NCBI GenBank assembly: GCA_009761415.1
Contig: QUOL01000003.1
Location: 1,798,001-1,862,000 of the forward strand
DNA: 64,000 bases
Reading direction: 5' to 3'
From: Sarcomyxa edulis
Taxonomy: Eukaryota > Basidiomycota > Agaricomycetes > Agaricales > Mycenaceae
The notes under the pieces are model-generated. The model worked only from the letters and a program-made list of their open reading frames with translations, was not told the DNA's origin and did no database searches. Every line of letters starts with the position of its first letter. The first letter of the stretch is position 1. The position numbers and the translations under genes were made by a program. Positions 1 through 11,351 of the stretch are shown here, in pieces.

Positions 1-2457
1 CTGGAATATGAACAAATCTCATTACCCAAAAGGGCGCACGAACATCGTGACAATACAAGTACAAGACAGTACTAGCTTGATCAAAACTTGCTTACCTACA
101 TCAATCGTCCATCAGTCAATCGCCGTCGCTGCGTACAAATCGCTGGCTTTAAACGGACACGAAACACCAAGACACGGACGAGTTGGAAAACAAAGCCTTG
201 AGGGTGGAGAAGCTTTGGCAATGTTTCGGAAACATAAGGGCATGTGACTAGAGTGTTTCGAGGGAGTTGCTTTGTGCGTGGGTTTTCAAATAGGCCGTTG
301 GCAATCAAAAGAAGTCAGGGCTAAGTACTTGCTTTAGAGCGTTGTAGGACTGTCCTTTGAGTTTCTCTACGTCCGGCGCCGTTCCCAAGTAGTAACGCCA
401 TCATCTAATTTTTTTTCTGAAATTCCCAGGGCGGATTTCCGGAATAAAAGACGTCTTCCAAAAATTTCCCTGGGCCTGAATCGGTCTGGTATGGTCGGTT
501 TTGCAGTGGGCCACCTCTTATTATGAGTGAAAAAATAGTATTTTCCCGTCCACCCTGAAGCTGGGTACATATTATTTTAGAACCACCTGGGAATGCCCAT
601 GGTTTACGAGACGAGATATCTCCATGACTGTTGAGGTCGCACGACTCGACAGGCATACGTCGAGGCATGAGCTTCAGATGACCCGGAACCATGGATCGTT
701 GGTGGTCTGCAGTAATCCGTATGCCTCAGTATCTCATATCTGATAGATGTATAATAGGAGGACTCGCCATGAGGTGATTCTGCGAAGGTCAACATGCTGC
801 AATTTTCCAAAGAATGTGGTGCTCTAGACCTGACTGCTAATTTGGCGTCCTAGCTATACGTTTGGAAGATGGAGTGCCGCACGTCCTGAGGCCATAGGAT
901 GGAGCAGAATGGTGGCACCAGCGAGACGTAAGACAACGAGTCTCTCATGAATCATGGTGATGTGACGTCCGAGTTTCGGTCGAGCAAAAGTAAGCAGAAG
1001 GGTGAGACTCGGATCCATCCAGATTCTACCTATCTGAGGAGACTCTGAATTCTGAACGTCCTGATTGTTGATTGGGAGCAAGTCGGGATTTGTCGACATA
1101 GCGCTCGCAAGTGAAAGTTGTTCTTATGCTGATGTGGGGAAAGCAATTTGACACGTGAACGGTACCGAATTTTGCGCGCTTAGCCGCTCGCCTACTTCAA
1201 CCCTCCCCTTTACCCCGGACTGACGACATTTTCGGCTGGTTGCTTGAAGCGAGTGCGGCTCAGTCGATCATTAAAATACCATCATCCTATCAAAAGGTTC
1301 GCGGTTGTAAGTATCTGGTCGGACCTCAACTTTGGGGATCAACGTGCGCTAATCCATGGTGGGCGGGGATGCCACTTGAGTATACACCCAGAAACTATGG
1401 CTCTTGATGCTCTGACATAAACTTATCACCAGGATAGGCCCTCGTGCCTCCCTCATGTCTCGACGGTGACTGCATGTCCTGGTCGAAATTTGACTCCGAA
1501 ATACGTTAAACTTGACGATTATTGGAGGCCACCTGCAGGCTTACTGACTTGTACCATGCAACGTTCCAGCTCTGCTAGAGATTGTAGGTGAGAAGTTTTA
1601 GTGTGTAAAATCCCGTAAAACAAATACGAAAACATCACTTCCTATCCCAGGCCCTGGCAGGAGCTTGTTGGCTCCGTGGTTCTCTCCATACATATGCATG
1701 TATTTCCTACCTCGTGAAAAGAAGCTTCAATTGATTCAGCACGCAGGCCTCTCGATCCTGCCTTACTACTTGCCCGCCGGCCATCTCCTGATAGTCATGC
1801 ACCGAACTTTCGTGTCAGCGACCATACATGTGGCTTTTCAAAGTTTTCGTAGGAAGCTCGTGATCGGGGTGTGCACTTGGAGAAGACTGATACTAGTGAT
1901 ACGGCGATGCTCGACTCCGGATGCTGTTGATCCCACAGTGATAATAATATGCTATACTAAATATACGTACAACGCCAAGGATCATCGACATAGGTCCCCC
2001 AAGGTCCCCTGCTTGTCCTCAGGCCTCAGCTACGGTGGTCTGATACACCTTCCAACGATCGTATGAATATTCCTTCTTTTGATTGCGACTACAGCAAGGA
2101 GAACGCGTTCACCTCTGCGCCTGGATTCAATCCAACTCGTTTCATCCCTCGTAGTGACACTCATTCGCACCTGGTCTATTTGATAAACCATCGATGATAT
2201 GTAAGGATATGTACTGCGACATTTTTATTTGATCCGAGAGATCGTCGTCTCCGTTGTGACGCTACCCACCTGAGGTCCTGGCTTGGTATCACGGGATAGC
2301 CCTTGCCAACTCGATGTCTCGAACTTGACTGATAGGCAGCGGTGGATTGTCAACGGCCAAAGAAATGCGATTGCAAAATTGTAGTGTAATTGTATGTAAT
2401 AGAACACCATCTATGGCAGCACATTTTAACCCCATGGGTTGTGAGCATCTCGTAAGT
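1..2457. other. No supportable gene; 3' flank of the first protease
   Basis: Open frames here are short, lack family motifs and have no convincing splice partners. The best are an ATG-started 81-codon frame on the minus strand (854-1099) and a 133-codon frame on the plus strand (1665-2066). Neither resembles a family I know. The part next to 2457 is probably the 3' untranslated region of the minus-strand protease. Decayed coding sequence cannot be excluded. Confidence 0.6.
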
Positions 2458-4201
2458 TTATATCGTGATCAGATAGATACAGAACGGAATCGAATACTTG
2501 AAGATGCGTGATATGAAGGAATCGACCAGTGGCATCGCAGACGAGGCCACCGTGGTGGGAGAAGACTGTGAGCTCGTTTGAGATTGAGTGGAGTTGATAG
2601 GAGCGAAGCCTATACGTTGAGCACCTATATCCCAAACACTGTAGTAGTGTTTCAAGACACTTCCTCCGACGAGTTCAACACCATCAAATGCGTTGATGAG
2701 TGTCTGGCACATCGAAGCGTTGTTCGCGAAGGGGCCGACACTCAGTTCAGAGCTGGGTATCGTAAGATTGAACGGTTCCCCAGTCTGAGATGTAAATGTG
2801 AGGTCAATTATCGCTGACAGAGAGGATATCTGGTCGCATGCAATTCCATAAGAGCCAGGTTCATCGGGGTTGGCTTTGATATCGGCCGAGATAAGCGCGT
2901 ATATCGCCTGTATATGAGCATCTTGGTCAAGAGGTGATACACGAATTTGGAAGGAAAGACGAGCCTCTGCAGTATCCGTACTGAACAAAACATTGCTCGT
3001 GCCGCTATCAAATATGATAGAACGGTTTTGTTTGAGTAAGCTCGTAGTCTGGCCGTTCACAGACAACTGTGTCGAGGGTAAAGACCAGATATCGCCCGCA
3101 TCCGCGGGCAAAGAGGCATAAGTGAGATTTCCTAATCGAAAGTTAGTACTTTGATGTCAGGTCGGTCTGAACCCACTGACCCTGGAATTTGGTGCTGTCG
3201 AGGCCTCCTATGGTCAATTCTGCATTGCCTACACTATTTGGTGTTAGGAACAAGCTGAAAATGGCTGTCACAAGACCGGTCAGGGACCACAGTCGCAGAG
3301 CAATGGAAAGCACTCGCCAGGTAGTCCCTGGTCAACCAGACTCGAAAAAAATCCTGACGCTCGAGCGCCCATCCCTTGGAAGCATATATAAGTCCCAGAT
3401 ATATATAGACGAAGGAAGTAATGATTTACCTTGTATACCACTGAAGGGGTCGACCAAGAATGTAGCCGTTTGATTCGTGATGATGTTGAGACTGACATTG
3501 GGAGCCTGTAGCCCCCCTACACTCACAGTATCTTGGCCGGCCCTCAAGGTAAGCGCATATCTATGGTTTTCGCTCACGGGATCAACGCCTACTCCCGTAG
3601 TAAATTCAATAGTAGCGGTCGTTTCGAAATCGATAAAAGTCGAACTCTTCGAAGGGTCAAACATGGTCTGGTTTGCGCAGGCTTGACCGCAGGCCGTACC
3701 TGTGTTCATGCCACTTCGGTGATGCTCATGAGCTTTGCGACTCTGTGGACGCACCGACGAACTCCAGGGTAGTACTCCCGGTGTCAAAAACAACCTATAC
3801 AAGCATCAGTCGTATATGAGATGGATTCCTTTTCGAAAACACGCTCACAGTAATTTCTTGAGGTGGTGTCCCGACTAGAACAAGCGAAATGAAAGCTAAA
3901 CACGGTGACAATAGCTGCCTTCAGTTAATTGTACTGACTCGACATATTTCCAAACCATCTAGATGTGTGTGTCACTTGTATATTCAGAGATACGAGTGTC
4001 AAACACGTACTGGAGGTCCGTTCCTTTGAAAAAATCGGTCAGAGGGACGGTAGCAGCGTTAAGCGCTCTGCGATTTAATACATCTCTTCTGGCAGATACG
4101 CTGCGGGACATTAGATTGATAGTCTGGGGTACAGCTCTAGTCGTCTGCGCGAGGGCAACATCTAGGAGAGTGAGGAAGCCAACAGTGAAGAGGTCAAACA
4201 T
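2458..4201 (-). CDS. Secreted pepsin-like aspartic protease (family A1), copy 1
   Basis: Encodes an extracellular or wall-bound A1 endopeptidase that uses two aspartates to cleave peptide bonds. The ATG at 4199-4201 opens a hydrophobic signal peptide (MFDLFTVGFLTLLDVALAQ) and a propeptide with basic pairs. After spliced residues QWFGN comes GTPPQ, then the first active-site motif VFDTGSTTLEF (about 3740-3795). A Cys pair follows (ACGQACANQ), then the second active site FDSGTSN (about 3000). The C-terminal WDIGAQRIGFA is typical of pepsins. Several N-glycosylation sequons are visible. The protein ends in a hydrophobic tail after a Ser/Thr-rich linker, as in GPI-anchored yapsin-like enzymes; the anchor is my inference. 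At least seven introns are needed, and exons at 3939-3958 and 3849-3874 are only 20 and 26 nt. A close paralogue lies directly upstream in the same orientation. Confidence 0.88.
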
Positions 4202-4546
4202 TTTGAGTTGAGAGTCGAGTTGAGAATGAACTCGCGTGAACTTGAAGCTATAAATGATCCGTGATGAATATCTCCGTGCGACTTGGCACCTTCTTGGCAC
4301 TGCGCGCTTCGCACTAACGCTGTGTAGGCTCTATATCATTCCAACTAACATGAGCCCAGCGCAGTAGAGTGCAGTGCAGTGAAGAGATGATACGAGTCTG
4401 AGGTCCAACTGAGGCCATGTTTTGCCGGAGATTGAAGAATTTCGGCTGGTATGAGCCGAAAGTCACCTGATTTGAGTCGCGTTCAACGAATTCTTCCTCG
4501 ACGCGTACATACGCCACAACCCATTTGAAACCATATTCTTGACGCC
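4202..4546. promoter_or_regulatory. Spacer between the two protease copies
   Basis: This 345-bp stretch must hold the terminator of copy 2 and the promoter of copy 1. A TATA-like ATTTATA on the minus strand (4249-4255) lies about 50 nt upstream of the copy 1 ATG. No other element is clear. Confidence 0.4.
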
Positions 4547-6366
4547 TTAAAGATACATACAAATAACTGTTAGATAGGTCCATAGCAGTGGAGAATATTT
4601 CGAAACTCCGGAGAACGTAACAGTAAGCAGAGGTTTCGCAGACGACTGATGTGAGGATGGCAGGGTGGCTTGTGTGTTATTGAGCTGAGCGAATCCCATA
4701 CGCTGGGACCCTATATCCCATACGCTGTAGTAATGTTTCAAAAGACTTCCACCAACAATATCGAGGCCCTCAAACGCGTTGATGAGTGTCTGGCACAAGG
4801 ACGCGTTGTTTGCAAAAGGGCCTACACTAAGCTCGGTGCTTGGGATGGTGAGATTGAAGGGATCTCCATTCTGAGATGTGAAGGTGATATCGAGGATAGC
4901 TGGTAGGGAGGATATTCGATCGCATGCGATGCCATAAGTCCCGGGTTCAGCGGGATTGGGTTGGATATCGGGAGAAATGAGAGCGTATAGCGCCTAGATG
5001 AATGTATATCAGTCGGCGAGAAAAAAATTGAGCCAGAATGACGCGACGGACGTCTGTGGTATTCTTGTCGAACATGATGTTACTTGTACCGCTGTCAAAA
5101 AATATAGAGCGGTTCTGCGTGAGCAAGGGCGTGGTCTGGCCGTTCACGGATAGCTGTCTGGAGGGAAGAAACCAACTCGTCCCGGCAAACGAAGGCAAGG
5201 ACGCGTATGTGAGATTTCCTGGTCAAAATTTGAGTATATCAGTTACCAAATTCGGAACAGTGATATATGCACGGACTAACCCTGAAATTTGGAGCTATCG
5301 ATCCCACCTAACGTCATTTCTGCGTTTCCAACACTGTCAGGCGTTAGATACAGACTGAAAAGTGCTGCCCAGGACGAGTTAGGCATTACACATATCAGGA
5401 GGGAAACGTACTCACAGGGTAACCCTTGGCTAACAAGACTAGCAAGAAATCCAGAAGCGTCAGCAGCCATTCCTGTATGCATATCCCCGCAAGTCAATGT
5501 TGTATAGACATGGAAAAAACAAACCAATTTACCCATCGTGCCACTAAACGGGACGATAGAGAAGGCAGCCGTCTGGTTCGTGATGATATTGAGACTGACG
5601 TTATCAGCTTTCAGCCCTGCTACTGAAACCGTATCTTTCCCAGCCCTCAACGTGAACTTGTAGTTGTCTCCAACTACGGGGTCAACACCCACTCCAGTCA
5701 CGAACGTGATGGAACTCTCTGTGCCGTTATCGACGAAGGTCGAACTTTGAGATGGATCGAACTTGACTTGGTTGGCGCACGGTTCGCCGCAAGCCGTTCC
5801 TGGTAGCATCATATCTTGAATACAGGCTTGACGAGTAAGAATTTCAACGAATTACCCGCAAATTCGAGCGTGACACTCCCGGTATCAAAAATGACCTGAA
5901 TAAACAATCGAAGTCTGGTCAATACATGATGCTGCATTCCAGAGCACGAACTACACATACAGTAATATTCTGCGGAGGTGTTCCAACTAGAACCCCACGC
6001 AGGAATGAGTTTTTTGGAACTTTTTCAAACTATTCAAGTTAATCACCAACCTGAGATATTGCCATACCATCTATAAGTTTTCGAATTCATCCATTAGCAT
6101 CCGTCGCACGTAGAAAACACGTCGTCTAGCACGTACTGCAAGTCCGTCCCTCTGAAAAAATCGACCAGAGGCAAAGTAGACGCCTCAAGCGCCCTCCGCT
6201 TTAGGTACGTTCCACTGGCACGGCCGGCAGGCGCGTTCCGAGAAGACAAGTTTATCGTGTGAGGGACGACCGTGTTGGACTTTTCCTCGGCGGAAACGCC
6301 AATACTGTCACAAGGGAGAACGAGGAGACCGACCGCAAGTAGAAGTAGAGGGAGCAAACGAGCCAT
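4547..6366 (-). CDS. Secreted pepsin-like aspartic protease (family A1), copy 2
   Basis: Paralogue of the gene just downstream, with the same domain order and intron plan. I take the ATG at 6364-6366, because the hydrophobic signal peptide (MARLLPLLLLAVGLLVLP) starts there; the open frame extends 25 codons further upstream. The propeptide leads to spliced DLQWYGNIS, then GTPPQNITV, first active site IFDTGSVTLEF (about 5870-5900), ACGEPCANQ, and second active site FDSGTSN (about 5090). It ends with WDIGSQRMGFA and a hydrophobic C-terminal tail that suggests a GPI anchor (inference). Exons of 20 nt (6051-6070) and 26 nt (5961-5986) match those of copy 1 exactly in length and phase. All key catalytic residues are intact, so both copies look functional. 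Substrates cannot be read from sequence. Confidence 0.88.
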
Positions 6367-7095
6367 TAGCAAGACTCTGACTAGTGGGGGGACTCGGGAA
6401 GACAGGAACGAGAGCGTCGAACGTCCAAGTCCAGGATCCAAGGTTTCACCGACGTCGGGGCTAAAGCGCTAAAGAGACAAAGTTACTTTGCCTTGGTATA
6501 GGTACAATACACATGGGGAAGCTGTGAAGCTTTCAAAAGTCTGGCACCGGCCATCACTAAATTTGATCCTGGACGTTTCGATACAGACACAGAGGGGCTT
6601 CCAGTGGCAAGGCCGCAGAGAATGGTTATTTTCAGCTGGAGTCTGGGTTCGGAGGCAATTGCCCCGGCTGTGAGCGTTAGGATGTGTGTATATATAGTAG
6701 ATGCATGTGCATGTCGACAGCGGGATGCATGCATGGAAAGGTCAAGACAATACTAGTGTTCGTTGGCTATAGGGTCGAGTTACGGTCATAGCAGCAAACT
6801 GTATAATACGAAAATTCCAATTGTCCCATCCCCTACCAGAAACAGAAACAGGAAATTACACGCCAACAAAGGGCAAACTTGTTATAGAGAAAGAAAGAGA
6901 GAGGGCGAACGAAAAAAAGAAAAGGGAGACGCGAAACGCAAGCGAGCGAGAGTTGTAGTAGGGTAAGCAAGGTAACAAGTATGGTAAGACAAACGACAGA
7001 GGGGGCGAGGCGAGGGGGGAATATATGGAGAGAGACAAGCCTGACAGTGATTCAGAGAGGAAAGGGAAAGGGATTGCCAAACCAGTGGGTATTGC

Positions 7096-7131
7096 AAGAG
7101 AGAGAGAGAGAGAGATGTATGTATGTATGTG
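7096..7131. repeat. (GA)n followed by (TGTA)n microsatellites
   Basis: A run of about nine GA units is followed directly by about four TGTA units. A looser TGTATG-rich stretch continues to about 7165. Confidence 0.9.
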
Positions 7132-7635
7132 GATGTTGTATGTATGTGTGATGTGTATGTATATTGGAGTTGATTGTGTTAGGGCTGGGGCGGGGGGTTC
7201 CGTTGCCAGAGCGGGACAGAGCTTGAGACGAAGACGAAGACGGGAAGGGGAAAGGGGAAAGGAAGGAAGGAGGAAATGAGAACGAAAAGAATGGCAGATG
7301 GCAGATGATAGATGACAGAACAGGAAGATTGTGATGAAATGGAATCAGGAGATGAGTGATTTTGAGATTGTTGGGTTTATGTAGATGGTTGGGGACGTCC
7401 CGAGTTACGACTCCGAGGAAGAAGGAAACAAAAAAGAATCGAATCCGAATCAAGTCTCCTCACCCTTCGGCGGCGTATCCGATCTTGGAGGAGACTGCGA
7501 ATGCGAATGCGAATGTTGATGTTCATCCCGATGACTGGATGAAGGTCGGGAGGTACCAGAGTTGGGTCGGGAATGACTCGTACTACCCAACACAAAAAAG
7601 ACATCAGACATCAGTATCAGATCGAACAGCCAACA

Positions 7636-7677
7636 GAACAGGGAACAGGGAACAGGGAACAGGGAACAGGGGGGGGA
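7636..7677. repeat. Heptamer microsatellite (AACAGGG)n
   Basis: About four to five perfect copies of a 7-bp unit end in a run of G. The tract lies just beyond the MAPKK stop codon, so it would fall in that transcript's 3' untranslated region. Confidence 0.9.
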
Positions 7678-7694
7678 TGGATCAAAAAAATGCC

Positions 7695-9414
7695 TCACTT
7701 ATCCCTAGACTTCCTCGGCCATCCCCAGACTTGCCGAATCCAGCGACCCATGTGTCCTTCTTGTTTCATTACGCTGATGATCCATGGATGCGCCAGCATA
7801 TCCTTTGGTGTTGGGCGTGTCATTGCGTCGACGGTCAGCCTAGACGATGAAGAGATGAAGATGAGAATAGAGATACGACGTTGATAGAAGGTGCACATAC
7901 GTCTGTTTAATGAAATCCTTCATCTCGTCACTCCACGACACACCCGGCTCGTCTTCCAATCTCGGAGGCTGTGGACAACAACAACAAGATGTAAGTAAGC
8001 CTCGAAACATCATGATCATAGTGTATGTATGTGAAGGAGGCGAAACACGACGTACCTCGCCAGTCGTGATGTAGATCATCAACTCGATAGGCGGCAAGTC
8101 GTTCGGGAAAGGAAATCGGTTCTGGACGAGCTCGAGGAGGGATATCCCGGTCGACCAGACGTCGGATCGGATCGTGTATTCTTTCCCGCAGATTCGTTCC
8201 GGCTGGAAAGGAGACGTAGGTAGGTAGGTAGGTAAATAAGTAAATAAGTAAGAAACAGATGAGCATGCGTAGATGGAGGGGGATGGATAGATGGATGCTT
8301 ACAGCCATATAAAAACTAGTTCCAGTGAAAGTGCCCGCCATGGAATTGACTAGTTCGCCGGAAACGCCAAAATCGCAGAGCTTGACGATGCCTTCGCGGG
8401 AGAGAAGGATGTTGGATGGTTTGATGTCCCGATGTATGGTTTTTCTGGTGTGTAGGTATGCCAGACCTTGCAGGACCTATGAGCATAGCATTATCAGATA
8501 ACGTCGGATGAGGATATGTTGAGAGCACGTACCCCTTCGGCTAATCTACCTACGATCTTTTCTCCGACGACAGCTCCTCGTTCCTTGATACGTTTCCCTA
8601 CAGCCTCCAAGCTCCCGCCCTCACAGAACTCCATGACGATTTTGACCTCACTAGACGAAGGGGACATGTAAGCACCATAGAACCGGATGAGATTGATATG
8701 TTCCGTAGAAGACATGATGGACAACTCCCGTAGGAGCTGTTTAACGGGTGCTTCACGTGTAGTGATAGTTTTGCGAGCCATGATCCTTCCCGTCCGTTTA
8801 TCTTTCACTTTGTGCACCGCACCTCCAGCGCCCTCGCCTAGCCGGGAGATTTCTTCTAGGACGTCGTCGGACCATGATGTCGTTATATCGTCGTCAGCTG
8901 GATGTTGTGGATGTGGATTGGGTAATGGGAGAGGGGAGGTGGTGGTCTTGATTTCGAGACCGTTTAGCATGGCACGGATATCCTCGATGGGTTCTCTTTG
9001 TGTTGGGCGTTGGACGGTGGTAGATATTTCTGGGCGGATGGTTCTTTCATCCGGTGGATCATTGATGGCACTGTTCTGTTGTGGGGGATTAGGACCTCCG
9101 TAGTAGGTACCTTGCTGTTCTGCTGGATCGTCATCGTTGCCCCAGCCCATTGCAGAGCCATTTGATGGAGTGGATATCGGGATGTGGAGTTTGGGTTTTG
9201 GAGTGATTGGTCTTGGGCGAAGTGCGCCTGGAATCGACAAACCGAGAGAAGGAGCTGGAGACCTAGAGTAGGATTGACCTGGAGGATAGAGAGATGAACT
9301 TGATTTTTGAGATTTGTGGATAACGAGGGGAGAATTGTCTTGGAGAGATATTGGAGATGGGGAAACTGAGCGAGTGATGCTACGGGGCCCTAAGGGACGA
9401 GCATGGGTCTGCAT
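7695..9414 (-). CDS. MAP kinase kinase, Mkk1/Mkk2 type
   Basis: Dual-specificity kinase that activates a MAP kinase; the activation-loop sequence points to the cell-wall-integrity branch. The frame is open to a GTG at 9436, but the first ATG is 9412-9414. The first ~200 residues are Ser/Pro-rich and disordered. The kinase domain shows the glycine loop LGEGAGGAV, the ATP-binding lysine in MARKTI, catalytic [11 protein letters not shown], and an activation segment [13 protein letters not shown] whose [12 protein letters not shown] core is, from memory, the same in yeast Mkk1/2 and unlike Ste7 and Pbs2. Four introns are clear: after AEG (about 8535), inside FYMA/PERI (8217-8305), after TTGE and after FIKQT. 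The last exon ends with RKSRDK. The length, about 475 residues, is normal for the family. Confidence 0.9.
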
Positions 9415-9938
9415 GATGTTTGAAGAGATTTGCTGCACTGCAGTCTGAGATTCTGAGATTCTGAGTGTTGGTCTGGGGTGGCCTCAGTTGGAGAAAGGCC
9501 TCGACGGTGGAGGTGGTCAAGGTAACAGAAAGACTCGGGGTGCTCAGCCACTTTCGGCGCTCTCATGCTCAGCTCATATTCTAGCGCTCAACCATCTCAT
9601 CTTTGACACTTGCAGCGCTGACCGACCTGAGACACGCTGATACACGTCTACAACACTCTACAATATGAATATGCACAGCGCCCACCCCAACTTGAAAGAA
9701 CCACAACCACCCAACGACCGCAACAAATGCAGCGTCGTCTGGGCCTGCTTCTCTTCGCATCCGCTATGTAGATTAATAAGATGCGTTGATTCAATGAACT
9801 TGATTGAGAAATGCAAATGACTGGGTGTGGTGGCCCGTGCTCGCGTGGTTCTCGGCAATTGCCGGCGTTGATGTTGATGTTGTGGGTGGACAGAACTTGA
9901 GAAGAGTGGACGGATACAAAGTCTGACCAGAGCCATAA
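9415..9938. promoter_or_regulatory. Divergent promoter region
   Basis: This 524-bp stretch separates the ATG of the MAPKK (minus) from the ATG of the next gene (plus) and must hold both promoters. I see no TATA box placed for either gene and no repeated site. Confidence 0.45.
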
Positions 9939-11351
9939 ATGGACTTTACCTTCAATCGGGGCCTTGAAGCCTCCATCCACGCTCCAAACTACACCCCTTC
10001 CTCCTCGTACTCGTCTACTACATCCTCCCAACAAATCCCAATGAAATCTGGCTTGAAACAACGATGGCCCGACACTTCAGACACGGACGCAAGCAACCTC
10101 GATGATCTCCCGGCCCGTCTTCCGTCGCGTCCTAGATCCTACCATTCGAGTACAACATCCTCAACATCATCCCAGACCCCGTCTTTGCCAGTAAAAGCAA
10201 CTCGAAGGATGCCTGCGCCTCTCCGTCTCATTCCAGTCGGTATCGATCCCAGTGGTAGGCCGCCTCTTTTACTGCAGTGTTTAGTGGCTCACCTGATATG
10301 CTTCTGTTTTGCAGCCATAGTTGGAAAAACACTCACTCGAATCCGTCGTTCAAACAAGCACCCAACCCTTACCCTCGATTTCTCTGACAAGTCCACGTTC
10401 CAAGTCCTCGTCGATGGCTACGATCCCATCCATCGAGGCGTACCAAAGGGCCTCGAGATGGATCCCTCTTTGGACCACATTTTCAACCCACCCAACGGCG
10501 AACTACGCGTCAATCTCGTAGTAGCAGATTGCGCCTTGATCACATTGACCGACAAAGCCTTTGAACAAAAAGGACCCGAGCCCAATGCCACCGGCCTAGG
10601 AAAAGAACTCCAATGGGACCAGAACCACCTCGGTGTAGCCTTCAAATTCGCCGACCAAGACCGCGATTCCTCTCTCGCGCGGTGGCACTGCGTATGGGCC
10701 AAAATGGAAGAACACGACGAGACGCTGGGAGGGTGCGTTTTTCGCAGCTATGATGATGTCTATCTCGAGAGGTTGCAGCGTCGTCAGGACACGGGGTCTC
10801 TGCGTGTACCCTCGGCGCATTATAACCATTATAACCATCATCAACATCAAAAGCCGTCCTATAAGGACGCATTGACAGCCCCATCAGCACCAGCACCAGC
10901 ACCTTATCGAAAACAACAACAACAACAAAAACAGGGTGACCCGAAACATAAGGACGATGCCGCAAGTGGCACCACAGCGCCGCATCATCGCAAAAAACAG
11001 GAGACCGAGGTTCAGCCCAACCATCACAATTACAATTACAACAACCCTCATGCCGTATCCGTATCACCCAAGGGTCCTGCAGCAGCAGCGTCCTCGCGTA
11101 ATCACCCTTACCCAGATTCGCTGACGGATCCCTCAACGAAACGGCAGCAGTCGCAGTCGTCGAAACCTCAGGCTCACCACTCTCACTCTCGAAATAAATC
11201 TGCTACTGCTACGGGCCTCCCCTGGAAACACGCCTCTAGTCCGGACCCTCCTCCCCCCAATTCCACGGTACCTTCGAATTCGGGCACCACCTCTCGAAAG
11301 CAACACCAACATCATGGGAGGAAGCAATCGCAATCCAGGAGTGGGTGGTGA
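9939..11351 (+). CDS. Unrecognised protein with a folded core and low-complexity tail
   Basis: A single frame runs from ATG 9939 to TGA 11351 (470 codons). The first ~90 residues are Ser/Thr-rich. A folded-looking core (about residues 125-285) has alternating hydrophobic and charged segments such as TLDFSDKSTFQVLVDGYDP and RWHCVWAKMEE. The last third is rich in His, Gln, Pro and Ser, including a short Gln tract (10912-10936). 10255-10314 has GT...AG ends, is 60 nt long and keeps the frame, so it may be an intron; removal would delete a 20-residue hydrophobic stretch that fits poorly with its surroundings. I do not recognise the family. It lies divergent to the MAPKK, but no functional link is implied. 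Confidence 0.6.
   Translation: MDFTFNRGLEASIHAPNYTPSSSYSSTTSSQQIPMKSGLKQRWPDTSDTDASNLDDLPARLPSRPRSYHSSTTSSTSSQTPSLPVKATRRMPAPLRLIPVGIDPSGRPPLLLQCLVAHLICFCFAAIVGKTLTRIRRSNKHPTLTLDFSDKSTFQVLVDGYDPIHRGVPKGLEMDPSLDHIFNPPNGELRVNLVVADCALITLTDKAFEQKGPEPNATGLGKELQWDQNHLGVAFKFADQDRDSSLARWHCVWAKMEEHDETLGGCVFRSYDDVYLERLQRRQDTGSLRVPSAHYNHYNHHQHQKPSYKDALTAPSAPAPAPYRKQQQQQKQGDPKHKDDAASGTTAPHHRKKQETEVQPNHHNYNYNNPHAVSVSPKGPAAAASSRNHPYPDSLTDPSTKRQQSQSSKPQAHHSHSRNKSATATGLPWKHASSPDPPPPNSTVPSNSGTTSRKQHQHHGRKQSQSRSGW

Larger units (their letters stand above)
6367..7694. other. Gene-free, purine-rich and microsatellite-rich spacer
   Basis: Lies between the start of protease copy 2 and the stop of the MAPKK gene. 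From about 6880 to 7280 the plus strand is very rich in A and G. Simple repeats follow to about 7670. The long open frames here are products of this biased composition and carry no domain. The right part is probably the MAPKK 3' untranslated region. Confidence 0.6.

Noticed and set aside
7052..7453. A 133-codon minus-strand frame rich in Phe, Ser, Pro and Leu
   Set aside because: The composition is explained by the GA-rich microsatellite DNA on the opposite strand.
10642..11136. A 164-codon minus-strand open frame
   Set aside because: It lies antisense to the 9939-11351 gene; its Val/Arg-rich composition mirrors the His/Gln codon runs on the other strand, and it has no motif.
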